Assembly (NCBI RefSeq): GCF_036663835.1
Contig: NZ_JAXOJT010000001.1
Span: forward strand, 248,001-312,000
Source: Sphingomonas sp. LT1P40
Lineage (GTDB): Bacteria; Pseudomonadota; Alphaproteobacteria; Sphingomonadales; Sphingomonadaceae
DNA length: 64,000 nt
Direction of reading: 5' to 3'
Shown: in pieces, positions 51,716 through 59,815 of the stretch
Position numbering within the stretch: position 1 is the first letter of the stretch
Layout: the number at the start of each line of letters is the position of its first letter
The notes under the pieces: model-generated
What the model saw: the letters and a program-made list of their open reading frames with translations, nothing else
Database searches by the model: none
What the model was told of the DNA's origin: nothing
Translations under genes and position numbers: made by a program

Positions 51716-52348
51716 ATGAAGAAGCTGTTGATCGCCGCACTGGCGCTGAGCGTCGTAAGTGCCGCACAGGCGCATGAAGTGTGGATCGAGCGCGGTGCAA
51801 ACGGCAAGGCGCAGATCTGGCTGGGCGAACCTGAAAAGCCGATCCCGGCCGCTGGCGACCCCGCCTTCCCGATGCTGAAGGCACCGAAGCTGGTACCCGC
51901 CTCCACCGCCGCACAGACGCGCGGGCCGGGCTATATCGAGGTGGCACTGCCCCCCGGCGACGTGCGCGCCTGGGACGACAATATCTTCAAGCCGTGGACA
52001 GAGGACGGCAAAGCCGCGGGCGGTGCCTATTATGCCCGGTCGGGCCGCGCTGAAACCAAGGCGCTGATGCCGCTGGAGATCGTGCCGGTCGCGGCGAACG
52101 GCAACACCTTTACGCTGATCCGCGAGGGCAAGCCCGCCGCCGCTGGCATACCGGTGACGGTGGTGTCGCCGGAGCGCTGGATGATGGCGCTGGAGACCGA
52201 CGCAAACGGCCAGTTCACGGTGACGACGCGGGAAAGCGGTCGCTACATCATCAAGGCTGAGGTGAAGGATGAGGGCGATTTCGCTACGCCTGGCGGAAAG
52301 GTCGCGATCCTGACGCGGCTGACGACGACGAGTTTTGTCGCGCCGTAA
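51716..52348 (+). CDS. DUF4198 periplasmic protein
   Basis: A 210-residue exported protein with signal peptide MKKLLIAALALSVVSAAQA and the conserved start of the mature domain HEVWIERG. The rest is beta-rich, ending in repeats of an immunoglobulin-like fold (VPVAANGNTFTLIREGKPAA, VTVVSPERWMMALETDANG, FTVTTRESGRYIIKAEVKD). DUF4198 proteins go with iron or nickel uptake genes and are thought to bind metal in the periplasm through the N-terminal histidine. GAGGAGAG lies 5 nt before ATG. It is the last gene of the operon and is followed by a hairpin repeat. Confidence 0.88.
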   Translation: MKKLLIAALALSVVSAAQAHEVWIERGANGKAQIWLGEPEKPIPAAGDPAFPMLKAPKLVPASTAAQTRGPGYIEVALPPGDVRAWDDNIFKPWTEDGKAAGGAYYARSGRAETKALMPLEIVPVAANGNTFTLIREGKPAAAGIPVTVVSPERWMMALETDANGQFTVTTRESGRYIIKAEVKDEGDFATPGGKVAILTRLTTTSFVAP

Positions 52349-52358
52349 CGCGGGTCGC

Positions 52359-52439
52359 CCTCACCCTTCGCGCCTTCGGCGCTCTTCCCTCTCCCGGTGT
52401 GAGAGGGAGGGAGGCGCAACGCGCCGGAAGGGTGAGGGT
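52359..52439. repeat. 81-bp inverted repeat between convergent genes
   Basis: CCCTCACCCTTC (52359-52370) and GAAGGGTGAGGG (52428-52439) are perfect 12-bp outer arms; TCCCTCTC/GAGAGGGA form an inner stem and GCGCCTTCGGCGC (52371-52383) a small extra hairpin. It fills the gap between the DUF4198 stop and the MBL stop, so it may also serve as a two-way terminator. No second copy is in the window. Confidence 0.75.
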
Positions 52440-52442
52440 GAT

Positions 52443-53618
52443 CTATCGCAGTGCGCGGACCGCCGGGGTTTTCAAACACGCGTCGATCCGCGCGTCCGCC
52501 ACCGGCGGCGGTGCAGCGCCAAGCGCCGGAATATCCCAAGCCCGCCCGATATTCTGCGGGGCAAAGCGGCCCGAAGTCTCTCCCGCGCACGCCTGAACCG
52601 CGCGCAGCATCCGGGGTGGCGTCCAATACCCCTCCCACGTCAGCCGGAACGTGCCCCAGTGGATCGGCAGCGTGACGGGACGGCCCATTCGGCTCCACAG
52701 CTTCATCGCGTCGCCGGGGCCGATATGGCTGGCCGTGTCCATCTGCCCTTCCTGGAATCGAAACGCGCCGATCGGGAGGATGGCTAGGCGGATCGGGCCG
52801 TAGCTGGCGGCCTGATCTGCCCATTTGTAATCGCCCGCCCCGGTATCGCCCGCGAAAAACAGATTGCCGCCGGGCAGCGTCACGACGAAGCTGGACCACA
52901 ACGCGCGGTTGCGGTCGGTAAACCAGCGGCTGCCCCAATGGTGGTTGCGGTTGACGATGACGTCGATGCCGGGACGCAGCGGCGTGCGCTGGCCCCAGTC
53001 GAGCGCGCGCGCCTCGATCCCCGCCGAGCGCAGGATGGCGTCATTGCCGAGACTGGTGACGATCGTCGGACGATCGCTGTCCCACAGGCGCTTTAGTGTC
53101 GTCAGGTCGAGATGGTCGTAATGATTGTGGCTGACGACGATCAGGTCGATTTTCGGCAGCCGGCCGAAATCGATCCCCGGTGCGGCGACACGGCGCGGGC
53201 CGAGCAGCCCGAACGGTCCGCCGACGTCGCTCCAGATCGGGTCGGTCAGGATGTTGAGGCCGTCGGCCTGAACCAGCACCGTCGCATGCCCGACCCAGGT
53301 TGCGCGCATTGCGCCATCGGTCACGCGAGCGGGCGGTGCGTCCTTCGTCACCGCGACGGTGGTCGGCCAGACCGGTCGGTCATCGGGTCGCAGCATGCGT
53401 GCGAAGAACCCGGCGCGGTTGCCACCGGTGGGCGGGACCGACGTGTCGGCGCCGTTGGGGTTGAAGAAGCGCTCACCGTCGAAATGCCTGCTGTCGGCGC
53501 CGCGATAATAAATGCGGTCGAGATATTCCGGGACGATCGTCACGGCGAGGCCGATCGCGACGATGAGCCAGAGGAGAATGATGGCTGCCCAGCGCAGAAC
53601 CCGACGGAAAAATTGCAT
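52443..53618 (-). CDS. Membrane-anchored MBL-fold metallohydrolase (NAPE-PLD/UlaG-like)
   Basis: A 391-residue protein with an N-terminal membrane anchor (residues about 8-32, AAIILLWLIVAIGLAVTIVP). The metallo-beta-lactamase domain has the VVSHNHYDHLDLTT zinc motif, AGDTGAGDYKW with the bridging aspartate, and histidines in WVGHATVLVQADG and LPIHWGTFRLT. The layout (GHATVLVQ followed by TDPIWS) is that of the NAPE-PLD/YfnC-like group, whose bacterial substrates are largely unknown; phospholipid-type substrates have been shown for some. It converges on the iron operon across a repeat and stands alone. Confidence 0.88.
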   Translation of the reverse strand: MQFFRRVLRWAAIILLWLIVAIGLAVTIVPEYLDRIYYRGADSRHFDGERFFNPNGADTSVPPTGGNRAGFFARMLRPDDRPVWPTTVAVTKDAPPARVTDGAMRATWVGHATVLVQADGLNILTDPIWSDVGGPFGLLGPRRVAAPGIDFGRLPKIDLIVVSHNHYDHLDLTTLKRLWDSDRPTIVTSLGNDAILRSAGIEARALDWGQRTPLRPGIDVIVNRNHHWGSRWFTDRNRALWSSFVVTLPGGNLFFAGDTGAGDYKWADQAASYGPIRLAILPIGAFRFQEGQMDTASHIGPGDAMKLWSRMGRPVTLPIHWGTFRLTWEGYWTPPRMLRAVQACAGETSGRFAPQNIGRAWDIPALGAAPPPVADARIDACLKTPAVRALR

Positions 53619-53671
53619 CGGCGTTCAGATGCGCGTTGCGGCGAATGAACTCAAGGTCGCTTGCGCGCGCG

Positions 53672-54592
53672 TCACAGATTTCCGGCCAGCGCTGCGACAA
53701 CGCCCGCCGTCACCAGCAGGAGGCCGGCGACTTCGCTGCGCGATACGCGCTCGCCAAGGTAGAAATGGCCGAACGCCATCGTGAACGCGACCTCAATCTG
53801 GCCGACCACACGGACCAGGGCGACGGGCGCGGTGGCAAAGCCGGTGAACCAGCAAGCGGAGCCGAGCGACGAGAGCAAGCCGACTTGCCCCGAGATCCGC
53901 CAGCTGCGAAACACCGGGCCGACCTGATCGCGTTCGCGCCAGACGAGCAGGCCACCCTGCATCAGCGTCTGCAACGCGACGGTGACGGCGAGCACGATCA
54001 GCGCGGCGCGGATGGGGTCATCCGTACCGACCTGAACCGTCGCGCTGCGGATGGCGATGGCGGTAAGCGCGAAGAAAAACCCCGAGGCGATGCCATAGCG
54101 TGCGCCGGGCTGACCCAAAGCGCGGAACAACTCCCCCGGCGTCATGCGCTTGCCACCCGCCGACAGGATCATCACCCCGCCGACACCCAACGCGATGCCG
54201 ATCCAGCTGAGCAGGTTAAGTCGCTCGCCGAGTAGTGCGATCGAGAGCAGTGCGCCCTGTACTGCTTCGGTTTTGGAATAGGCCGTGCCGACGACGAAGC
54301 TGCGCTGATCGAACGCCATCAGCAGCAAATTGGTCGCAACGATCTGCGCCAGCCCGCCTGCCGCGCAAAAGACGAGGAACCAGCCGCCCAGCGCCGGGAA
54401 GGGAGTGGGGAAGAGCAGGAGTTGATAAGTCGCCGCCATGCCCAGCGCGAAGGGGAGGCCGTAGAGATAGCGGACCAGCCCGGTGGCGTTGATCGACAAT
54501 TCCTTGCCGACGCGGCGCTGAACCGCCGTGCGCCAGGGCTGAAGAACGGCGGCGATCAGCGTTGCGGGAAGCCAGATCGAAGAGGTGATCAC
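53672..54592 (-). CDS. EamA/DMT-family transporter
   Basis: A 306-residue inner-membrane protein with about ten hydrophobic helices and the two-fold EamA repeat (for example FALGMAATYQLLLF, SKTEAVQGALLSIALLGERL, LLSSLGSACWFTGFATAPVA, TMAFGHFYLGERVSRSEVAG). DMT carriers export small metabolites such as amino acids; the substrate is not clear. The GTG at 54592 overlaps the fumarase stop as GTGA, so its translation is probably coupled to fumarase. That suggests co-expression with the TCA cycle enzyme, a link worth noting. Confidence 0.88.
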   Translation of the reverse strand: MITSSIWLPATLIAAVLQPWRTAVQRRVGKELSINATGLVRYLYGLPFALGMAATYQLLLFPTPFPALGGWFLVFCAAGGLAQIVATNLLLMAFDQRSFVVGTAYSKTEAVQGALLSIALLGERLNLLSWIGIALGVGGVMILSAGGKRMTPGELFRALGQPGARYGIASGFFFALTAIAIRSATVQVGTDDPIRAALIVLAVTVALQTLMQGGLLVWRERDQVGPVFRSWRISGQVGLLSSLGSACWFTGFATAPVALVRVVGQIEVAFTMAFGHFYLGERVSRSEVAGLLLVTAGVVAALAGNL

Positions 54593-56109
54593 GCCCCTTC
54601 GAGCAGCTTTTCCCGCGCGATCTTCTCACGCCAGACCAATGGCGCCAGCTGGTGGACGTTGTTGCCTTCGCTGTCGACGGCGACGGTTACCGGGAAGTCC
54701 TGGACTTCGAACTCGTAGATCGCTTCCATGCCAAGGTCGGCGAAACCGACGACCTGGCTGCCCTTGATCGCGCGCGCGACGAGATAGGCCGCGCCGCCGA
54801 CGGCCATGAGGTAGGCGGATTTGGCATCGCGGATCGCCTCGGTCGCTGCGGGGCCGCGTTCGGCCTTGCCGACCATGGCGAGCAGGCCTTGCTCCAGCAT
54901 CATCCGGGTGAACTTGTCCATGCGGGTCGCGGTGGTGGGGCCGGCGGGGCCGACGACTTCGGTGCCGACCGGATCGACGGGGCCGACATAATAGATGACG
55001 CGGCCGGCGAATTCGACCGGGAGCGGCTCGCCCGCCGCCAGCATGTCGGCGATGCGCTTGTGCGCCGCGTCGCGGCCGGTGAGCATCTTGCCGTTCAAGA
55101 GGAGGCGGGCGCCCTGTTTCCAGCTCTGGACGACGTCGGGGGTGAGCGTGTCGAGATCGACGCGGATCGCGGCCTGGTCGGGCTGCCAGTCGACGTCGGG
55201 CCATTGGTCGAGCTTCGGCGCTTCTAGATAGGCGGGGCCGGAACCGTCGAGCGTGAAATGCGCGTGGCGGGTGGCGGCGCAATTGGGGATCATCGCGACC
55301 GGCTTGCCCGCGGCGTGGCAGGGGGCGTCGAGGATCTTGACGTCGAGGATGGTCGAGAGCCCGCCCAGGCCCTGCGCGCCGATGCCGAGCGCGTTGACCT
55401 TGTCGAAAATCTCGATGCGCAGCGCTTCGAGGTCGTTGGCGGGGCCGCGCGCCTTGAGCGGGCCCATGTCGATCGGCTCCATCAGCGCCTGTTTGGCGAG
55501 CAGGACGCAATGTTCGGCGGTGCCGCCGATGCCGATGCCGAGCATGCCGGGCGGGCACCAGCCGGCACCCATTTGCGGGAGCATCTCCAGCACCCAGTCG
55601 ACGATCGGGTCCGACGGGTTCATCATCTTGAACTTGGACTTGTTCTCGCTGCCGCCGCCCTTGGCCGCGACGTCGACATGGACCTTGTCCCCAGTGACCA
55701 TCTCGACATGGAGCACGCAGGGGGTGTTGTCGCGGGTGTTGCGGCGGGTGAAGGCCGGGTCGGCAAGGACCGAGGCGCGCAGCTTGTTTTCCGGGTGGAG
55801 ATAGGCGCGACGGACGCCCTCATCGACCACGTCCTGCAACGACGCCGATGTATCATCGAGCTGGCAGTCCATGCCCCATTTGACGAAGACGTTGACGATA
55901 CCGGTGTCCTGACAGATCGGACGATGGCCCTCCGCGCACATGCGGCTGTTGGTCAAGATCTGCGCGATCGCGTCCTTGGCGGCGGGGGATTGTTCGGCCT
56001 CATACGCCAAGCCCAGCGCGCGGATGTAATCCATCGGGTGGTAATAGCTGATGAACTGAAGCGCGTCGGCGACGCTGTCGATCAGATCGGCGGTTTTGAT
56101 GGTGACCAT
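54589..56109 (-). CDS. Class I fumarate hydratase (4Fe-4S)
   Basis: A 506-residue iron-sulfur fumarase, interconverting fumarate and malate in the TCA cycle. The fused alpha-beta layout is complete: N-terminal domain with RPICQDTGIVNVFVKWGM and GWCPPGMLGIGIGGTAEHCV, which contain probable cluster cysteines, C-terminal domain with IYYVGPVDPVGTEVVGPAGP, TTATRMDKFTRMML and VVGFADLGMEAIYEFEVQDF. The oxygen-sensitive class I type is normal for sphingomonads. It is the first gene of a two-gene unit with the DMT carrier and is divergent, 38 bp away, from the DUF2946 gene. Confidence 0.95.
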   Translation of the reverse strand: MVTIKTADLIDSVADALQFISYYHPMDYIRALGLAYEAEQSPAAKDAIAQILTNSRMCAEGHRPICQDTGIVNVFVKWGMDCQLDDTSASLQDVVDEGVRRAYLHPENKLRASVLADPAFTRRNTRDNTPCVLHVEMVTGDKVHVDVAAKGGGSENKSKFKMMNPSDPIVDWVLEMLPQMGAGWCPPGMLGIGIGGTAEHCVLLAKQALMEPIDMGPLKARGPANDLEALRIEIFDKVNALGIGAQGLGGLSTILDVKILDAPCHAAGKPVAMIPNCAATRHAHFTLDGSGPAYLEAPKLDQWPDVDWQPDQAAIRVDLDTLTPDVVQSWKQGARLLLNGKMLTGRDAAHKRIADMLAAGEPLPVEFAGRVIYYVGPVDPVGTEVVGPAGPTTATRMDKFTRMMLEQGLLAMVGKAERGPAATEAIRDAKSAYLMAVGGAAYLVARAIKGSQVVGFADLGMEAIYEFEVQDFPVTVAVDSEGNNVHQLAPLVWREKIAREKLLEGA

Positions 56110-56147
56110 GGCCCGTCCTGTAAAGCGTTTGGCGGTTCCTTTAGCGG

Positions 56148-56576
56148 ATGACAGGCGGGTTTCCAGCCGCTAACCGCGCTGGCGTGTTCAGGGGGCTGAT
56201 CCTTTCCCATCCGCGCCTCGCCGCCGCGCTAATCGCGCTGGCGGTGCTGATGAAGATCGTCGTCCCCGCTGGGTTCATGCCGGTCATGGACGGGGGCAAG
56301 ATGATCGTCATGGTCTGCACCGGCATGGGGCAGCAACAGGTCGAGATCGACGTGCCGGGCATGCCCGCTAAAGAGGACGGGGCGACCCGCACTGCGGCCC
56401 AGCCCTGTGCCTTTGCTGGGTTTGCCGATGCGCTGCTGCCCGGTGCCGATCCGGTGCAGCTTGCCGCTGCGCTGGTGTTCATCCTTGCACTGGGTTTCGT
56501 CGCGGTCGTTCTGCCCGCCCTGCTCCGCCCGCGCTACCTGCATCCGCCGCTTCGGGGACCGCCGGTCTCCGCCTGA
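56148..56576 (+). CDS. DUF2946-like membrane protein
   Basis: A 142-residue protein with a hydrophobic segment near residues 24-44 (LAAALIALAVLMKIVVPAGF), a Met/Cys-containing stretch (MPVMDGGKMIVMVCTGMG), a variable periplasmic part and a second helix (LAAALVFILALGFVAVVLPA). The motif VPAGFMP and the short C-T sequence match DUF2946, a family found with TonB-dependent copper receptors. It precedes a TonB receptor by 68 bp on the same strand, with a hairpin between them. Role in metal handling is inference. Confidence 0.75.
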   Translation: MTGGFPAANRAGVFRGLILSHPRLAAALIALAVLMKIVVPAGFMPVMDGGKMIVMVCTGMGQQQVEIDVPGMPAKEDGATRTAAQPCAFAGFADALLPGADPVQLAAALVFILALGFVAVVLPALLRPRYLHPPLRGPPVSA

Positions 56577-56600
56577 TCTTTCGCTGAAATCAACGAACCA

Positions 56601-56626
56601 GCGTGCGGGATTGTGATCCCGCACGC
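56601..56626 (+). promoter_or_regulatory. Perfect 11-bp hairpin before TonB receptor 5
   Basis: GCGTGCGGGAT-TGTG-ATCCCGCACGC forms a perfect 11-bp stem with a 4-nt loop, ending 18 nt before the receptor ATG. There is no T-tract, so it is more likely an RNA-level control or stabilising structure than a full terminator. Confidence 0.55.
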
Positions 56627-56644
56627 CGATCAGGAATGCATATC

Positions 56645-58684
56645 ATGAAGAAGTTCCACGCGGCGGCGCTGTTCGCCGCCACCTGCCTGTCGTCGCCCGC
56701 TTTCGCCGCCGATCCATCGGACAAGGAGCCGGACATCATCGTCACCGGCAAAGCCAACCCTGACGATCCGCCCGTCGTCGCCGAAGCGCGCGAGCGGCTC
56801 TCGCGCACGCCGGGATCGGTCGCTGTGGTTGCGGCGGAGACGTTCGAGGATCGCCTCGCCATCGGCATGCCCGATGTGTTGCGCGATGTGCCGGGGGTGT
56901 TGTCGAACAAGCGCTATGGCGAGGAATCACGGCTGTCGATCCGGGGCTCCGGGATCGGGCAGGGCTTTCACCAGCGCGGCGTGCTGATCGCCGAAAATGG
57001 CGTGTCGTTCGCCGATGCCGACGGGTTTTCGGACTTCCAGAAGGTTGATTTGCTGAGCGCGCGGCTGATCGAGGTGTATAAGGGCGGCAACGCGCTGCGC
57101 TTTGGCGGAGCGCAACTGGGCGGGGCGGTCAATCTCGTCACCGTCAACGGTCGCACCACGCCCTCAACGTTATTGCTGCGCGCCGAGGCGGGCAGCTATG
57201 ACAGCTATCGCGGGCAGGTCGCGGCGGGCGGGGTCGTCGGGGACTTCGACGCCTGGGGATCGGCCAGCGGCTATAAGGCCGATGGCTATCGCGTGCGATC
57301 GGGCAGCGAGCAGCTGCGCGGGACGATCAACTTCGGCTACCGCATCGGCGAGGACAGCGAAATCCGCCTGATTGCCACCGCCGCCGATATCGATCAGGCG
57401 GTACCCGGCACGCTTACGCTGACGCAGGCCCGCGCCAATCCGCGTCAGGCAAGCGTTGCCGCCAACACAAACCGCTGGCGGCGCGATCAGAAGGTCAAGC
57501 GCGCCACGTTGCAAACCCGCCTGCGCCTGTCCAACGGGCTGGTGTTCGAAGGCGGAGTCTATGCCACCGGCACCAATTTGCGCCACCCGATCTCGATCGT
57601 CATCGAACAGGACATTCATACCCAAGGCGCGTTCGGTCGCTTCGACCTGTCGGGCGAGATCGGTGGCAGGAAGGCCGATCTGTTTTTGGGCGCATCCTTC
57701 CGCACCGGCGCGGTGAACCAGCAGACCTTTGTCAATAACGGCGGCAACAACGGCGCGCGGACCGGATCGGTGCGGCAAGAGGCAAGCGGGCTGGACCTGT
57801 TCGCAGAGGGCCGCCTGTTCGTCGTCGATTCGCTCGCGGTTGTCGCCGGGGCGAGCTGGGGCCATGCCAGCCGCGATTTTTACAATCGTCTGCTCAATAA
57901 TGGCGACGATACCGATTACGAATGGTTCGCGCCGCGTTTCGGCCTGTTGTGGGAGCAGGGACGGTCTCAGGTCTATGCGAACTTCACGCGCTCGGTCGAG
58001 CCACCGACGTTCGGCGCACTGGCGCAGGCCGGCTTTTCGGGCGTCAACTTCGTGCCGGTCGATCCGCAGCGGGCATGGACGGCCGAGATCGGGACGCGCG
58101 GACGCAGCGGGGCCTGGTCATGGGATGTTGCGATTTATCGGGCGTCGATCCGGGGCGAGATGCTGAACTTCGTCGTCTCGCCGAACGTGCCGGCGTCGGT
58201 GTTCAACGCCGACCGGACGCGGCATCAGGGGATCGAGGCGAGCGTCGATTGGCGGATCATCGACAGCGAAGGCACGCTGTTGCGGTTGCGGCAGGGGTGG
58301 ACGTGGTCGGACTTCAGCTTTGTCGGTGATGCGACCTATGGCGACAATCGCTTGCCGGTGGTGCCGGAGCATCAGTTGCGGACGTCGCTACGCTACGAGC
58401 ATCCATCGGGGGCGTGGATCGAGCCGATGCTGGACTGGCGACCGAAGGATGTGTGGGTCGATTATCGGAACAGCTTCAAGGCACCCGGCTATGTGCTGCT
58501 GCATCTGTCGGCGGGGGTCGATCTGTCGGGCGGGGTCAGCCTGTTTCTGGATGCCCGGAACCTAACTGACACCGTTCATGTGCCGGAGTTCGGGGCTGTG
58601 GTGAATGCGAATGGCGCGGATCAGGCGACCTTCTACCCCGGCGAAGGCCGCTCGCTGTTCGGCGGGATTCGGGTGCGGTTCTGA
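56645..58684 (+). CDS. TonB-dependent receptor (possibly copper/metal)
   Basis: A 679-residue outer-membrane receptor. Signal MKKFHAAALFAATCLSSPAF to AAD, TonB box PDIIVTGK, plug with RTPGSVAVVAAETFEDRLAI, VPGVLSNKRYGEESRLSIRG and VYKGGNALRFGGAQLGGAVN, and a barrel ending in FGGIRVRF with terminal phenylalanine. The plug differs from the four siderophore-type receptors in the window and resembles FecA/IrpA-like or copper (OprC-like) receptors. Linkage to a DUF2946 protein favours a metal, but no ligand can be read from sequence. AGGA lies 11 nt before the ATG; a start at 56603 would read through the hairpin. Confidence 0.9.
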   Translation: MKKFHAAALFAATCLSSPAFAADPSDKEPDIIVTGKANPDDPPVVAEARERLSRTPGSVAVVAAETFEDRLAIGMPDVLRDVPGVLSNKRYGEESRLSIRGSGIGQGFHQRGVLIAENGVSFADADGFSDFQKVDLLSARLIEVYKGGNALRFGGAQLGGAVNLVTVNGRTTPSTLLLRAEAGSYDSYRGQVAAGGVVGDFDAWGSASGYKADGYRVRSGSEQLRGTINFGYRIGEDSEIRLIATAADIDQAVPGTLTLTQARANPRQASVAANTNRWRRDQKVKRATLQTRLRLSNGLVFEGGVYATGTNLRHPISIVIEQDIHTQGAFGRFDLSGEIGGRKADLFLGASFRTGAVNQQTFVNNGGNNGARTGSVRQEASGLDLFAEGRLFVVDSLAVVAGASWGHASRDFYNRLLNNGDDTDYEWFAPRFGLLWEQGRSQVYANFTRSVEPPTFGALAQAGFSGVNFVPVDPQRAWTAEIGTRGRSGAWSWDVAIYRASIRGEMLNFVVSPNVPASVFNADRTRHQGIEASVDWRIIDSEGTLLRLRQGWTWSDFSFVGDATYGDNRLPVVPEHQLRTSLRYEHPSGAWIEPMLDWRPKDVWVDYRNSFKAPGYVLLHLSAGVDLSGGVSLFLDARNLTDTVHVPEFGAVVNANGADQATFYPGEGRSLFGGIRVRF

Positions 58685-58694
58685 ACTGTCGGGG

Positions 58695-59705
58695 TCAGGG
58701 CAGGCAACTGCCATCCCTGACCCCGCTGACGCTGCCGACGCCGAGGATGATCTTGGCGCGGCGGGAGAAGGTCAGCGCCTGCCACCGGCCCGAATTGCCG
58801 GTGGCGGTGCGGCTGCGCAGGAAGGTGAGGTGCAAAAGCTCGTACTGCTCGTCATCGATGCGGCCCCGGTCGATCAGGCAGGTCCATTCGGCGACGTTCC
58901 AGGCATAGTCGCGGGAGACGCCGTCCTGATCGACCGCCTCGCTTAACGCGCGATACCAGCCTAGCATCGACTTCAACCGGGCAGGCCGGTCGGCGGGGGC
59001 GAGGTCGGCGAGCTTGCGGCGCAGGCGGGCGGCGTCCTCATTGTTCGGCAACGTCTTTTGCTGGACGCGGGTGTCGATTGCCCATTTCACCTTGCGCGCC
59101 CTGATCGGGCCGGTCGGCCAGAGGCGGAAGAGTTCGCCGCGCACCTCCAGCAGTAAGGCTACATAGGTGTTCGTCTGAACCTGAAGCATTGCGTCATGCT
59201 CGAAAATGCGGGTCAGTTCGGCGATGGCGGTTGGGTTCAGTTTCCCGTCCGGGCCGTGCGCCGCGAGGATGCCGTCGCGGCATTTCTGGCGGACCGGGGT
59301 GTCGAGGCAATCTTTCGAGAACAGCAATTTGCCATAGGTTGGGGCGAGCGTTTTCAGTTCACGCTTGAAGCGACCCCGGCTGCGGAAACTGTCGCGCCAT
59401 GCTTTTAGCACCGGTTGCAGGCTGCCGGTGCCGTAATTCCATTGCGACATGCCGACCGACACCAGCATTGAATCGAAATTGCCGACCGGCATCGCCCAGC
59501 AGCCCATCGTCTCGGGAATCGAAGTTTCGCGCATCCGTTGGAAGATCGCGGTGCGGTCCAGGCCGATTTCGGCGAGTTGGGTGGCGGATTGCGGGTCGAG
59601 GGTGATGTGCGCGACGTCGCCGACTTCGCGGCAGGGCGGGCGGTTTTGGGCGGCGGCGGGAAGGGTGCAGAGGAGGGCGGTAAGGGCGATGATCCAGCGA
59701 TGCAT
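58695..59705 (-). CDS. Secreted protein of unknown function, possible lysozyme-like domain
   Basis: A 336-residue protein with signal peptide MHRWIIALTALLCTLPAAAQ. I do not recognise the family with certainty. Around residues 75-100 the segment VSVGMSQWNYGTGSLQPVLK resembles the 'xSfGxxQWNxGxGSLQPLL' phrase seen in lysozyme/chitosanase-fold proteins, and a CRDGILAA segment follows, so a peptidoglycan- or polysaccharide-cutting role is possible. Six cysteines may form disulfides. It converges with TonB receptor 5 (10 bp gap) and is followed upstream by a hairpin repeat. Confidence 0.7.
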   Translation of the reverse strand: MHRWIIALTALLCTLPAAAQNRPPCREVGDVAHITLDPQSATQLAEIGLDRTAIFQRMRETSIPETMGCWAMPVGNFDSMLVSVGMSQWNYGTGSLQPVLKAWRDSFRSRGRFKRELKTLAPTYGKLLFSKDCLDTPVRQKCRDGILAAHGPDGKLNPTAIAELTRIFEHDAMLQVQTNTYVALLLEVRGELFRLWPTGPIRARKVKWAIDTRVQQKTLPNNEDAARLRRKLADLAPADRPARLKSMLGWYRALSEAVDQDGVSRDYAWNVAEWTCLIDRGRIDDEQYELLHLTFLRSRTATGNSGRWQALTFSRRAKIILGVGSVSGVRDGSCLP

Positions 59706-59722
59706 TCCACTTCCCCCTCCTT

Positions 59723-59804
59723 GTCACCCCGGCCTTGCACCGTTGTCCCACTACCTTCCCGCCGTTTCAGAAGAAGCGGGACCCCGGGTCAAGCCCGGGG
59801 TGAC
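59723..59804. repeat. Two-hairpin dispersed repeat (copy 2)
   Basis: Ends are inverted repeats GTCACCCCGG (59723-59732) and CCGGGGTGAC (59795-59804); the right hairpin is CCCCGGG-TCAAG-CCCGGGG (59782-59800). It shares the CCGGCCTTG, CTACCT and AAGCGGGACCCCGG segments with copy 1 at 23400-23485. It lies between hslU and the unknown secreted gene and may help end hslU transcription. Confidence 0.72.
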
Positions 59805-59815
59805 GATGGTCGTGA

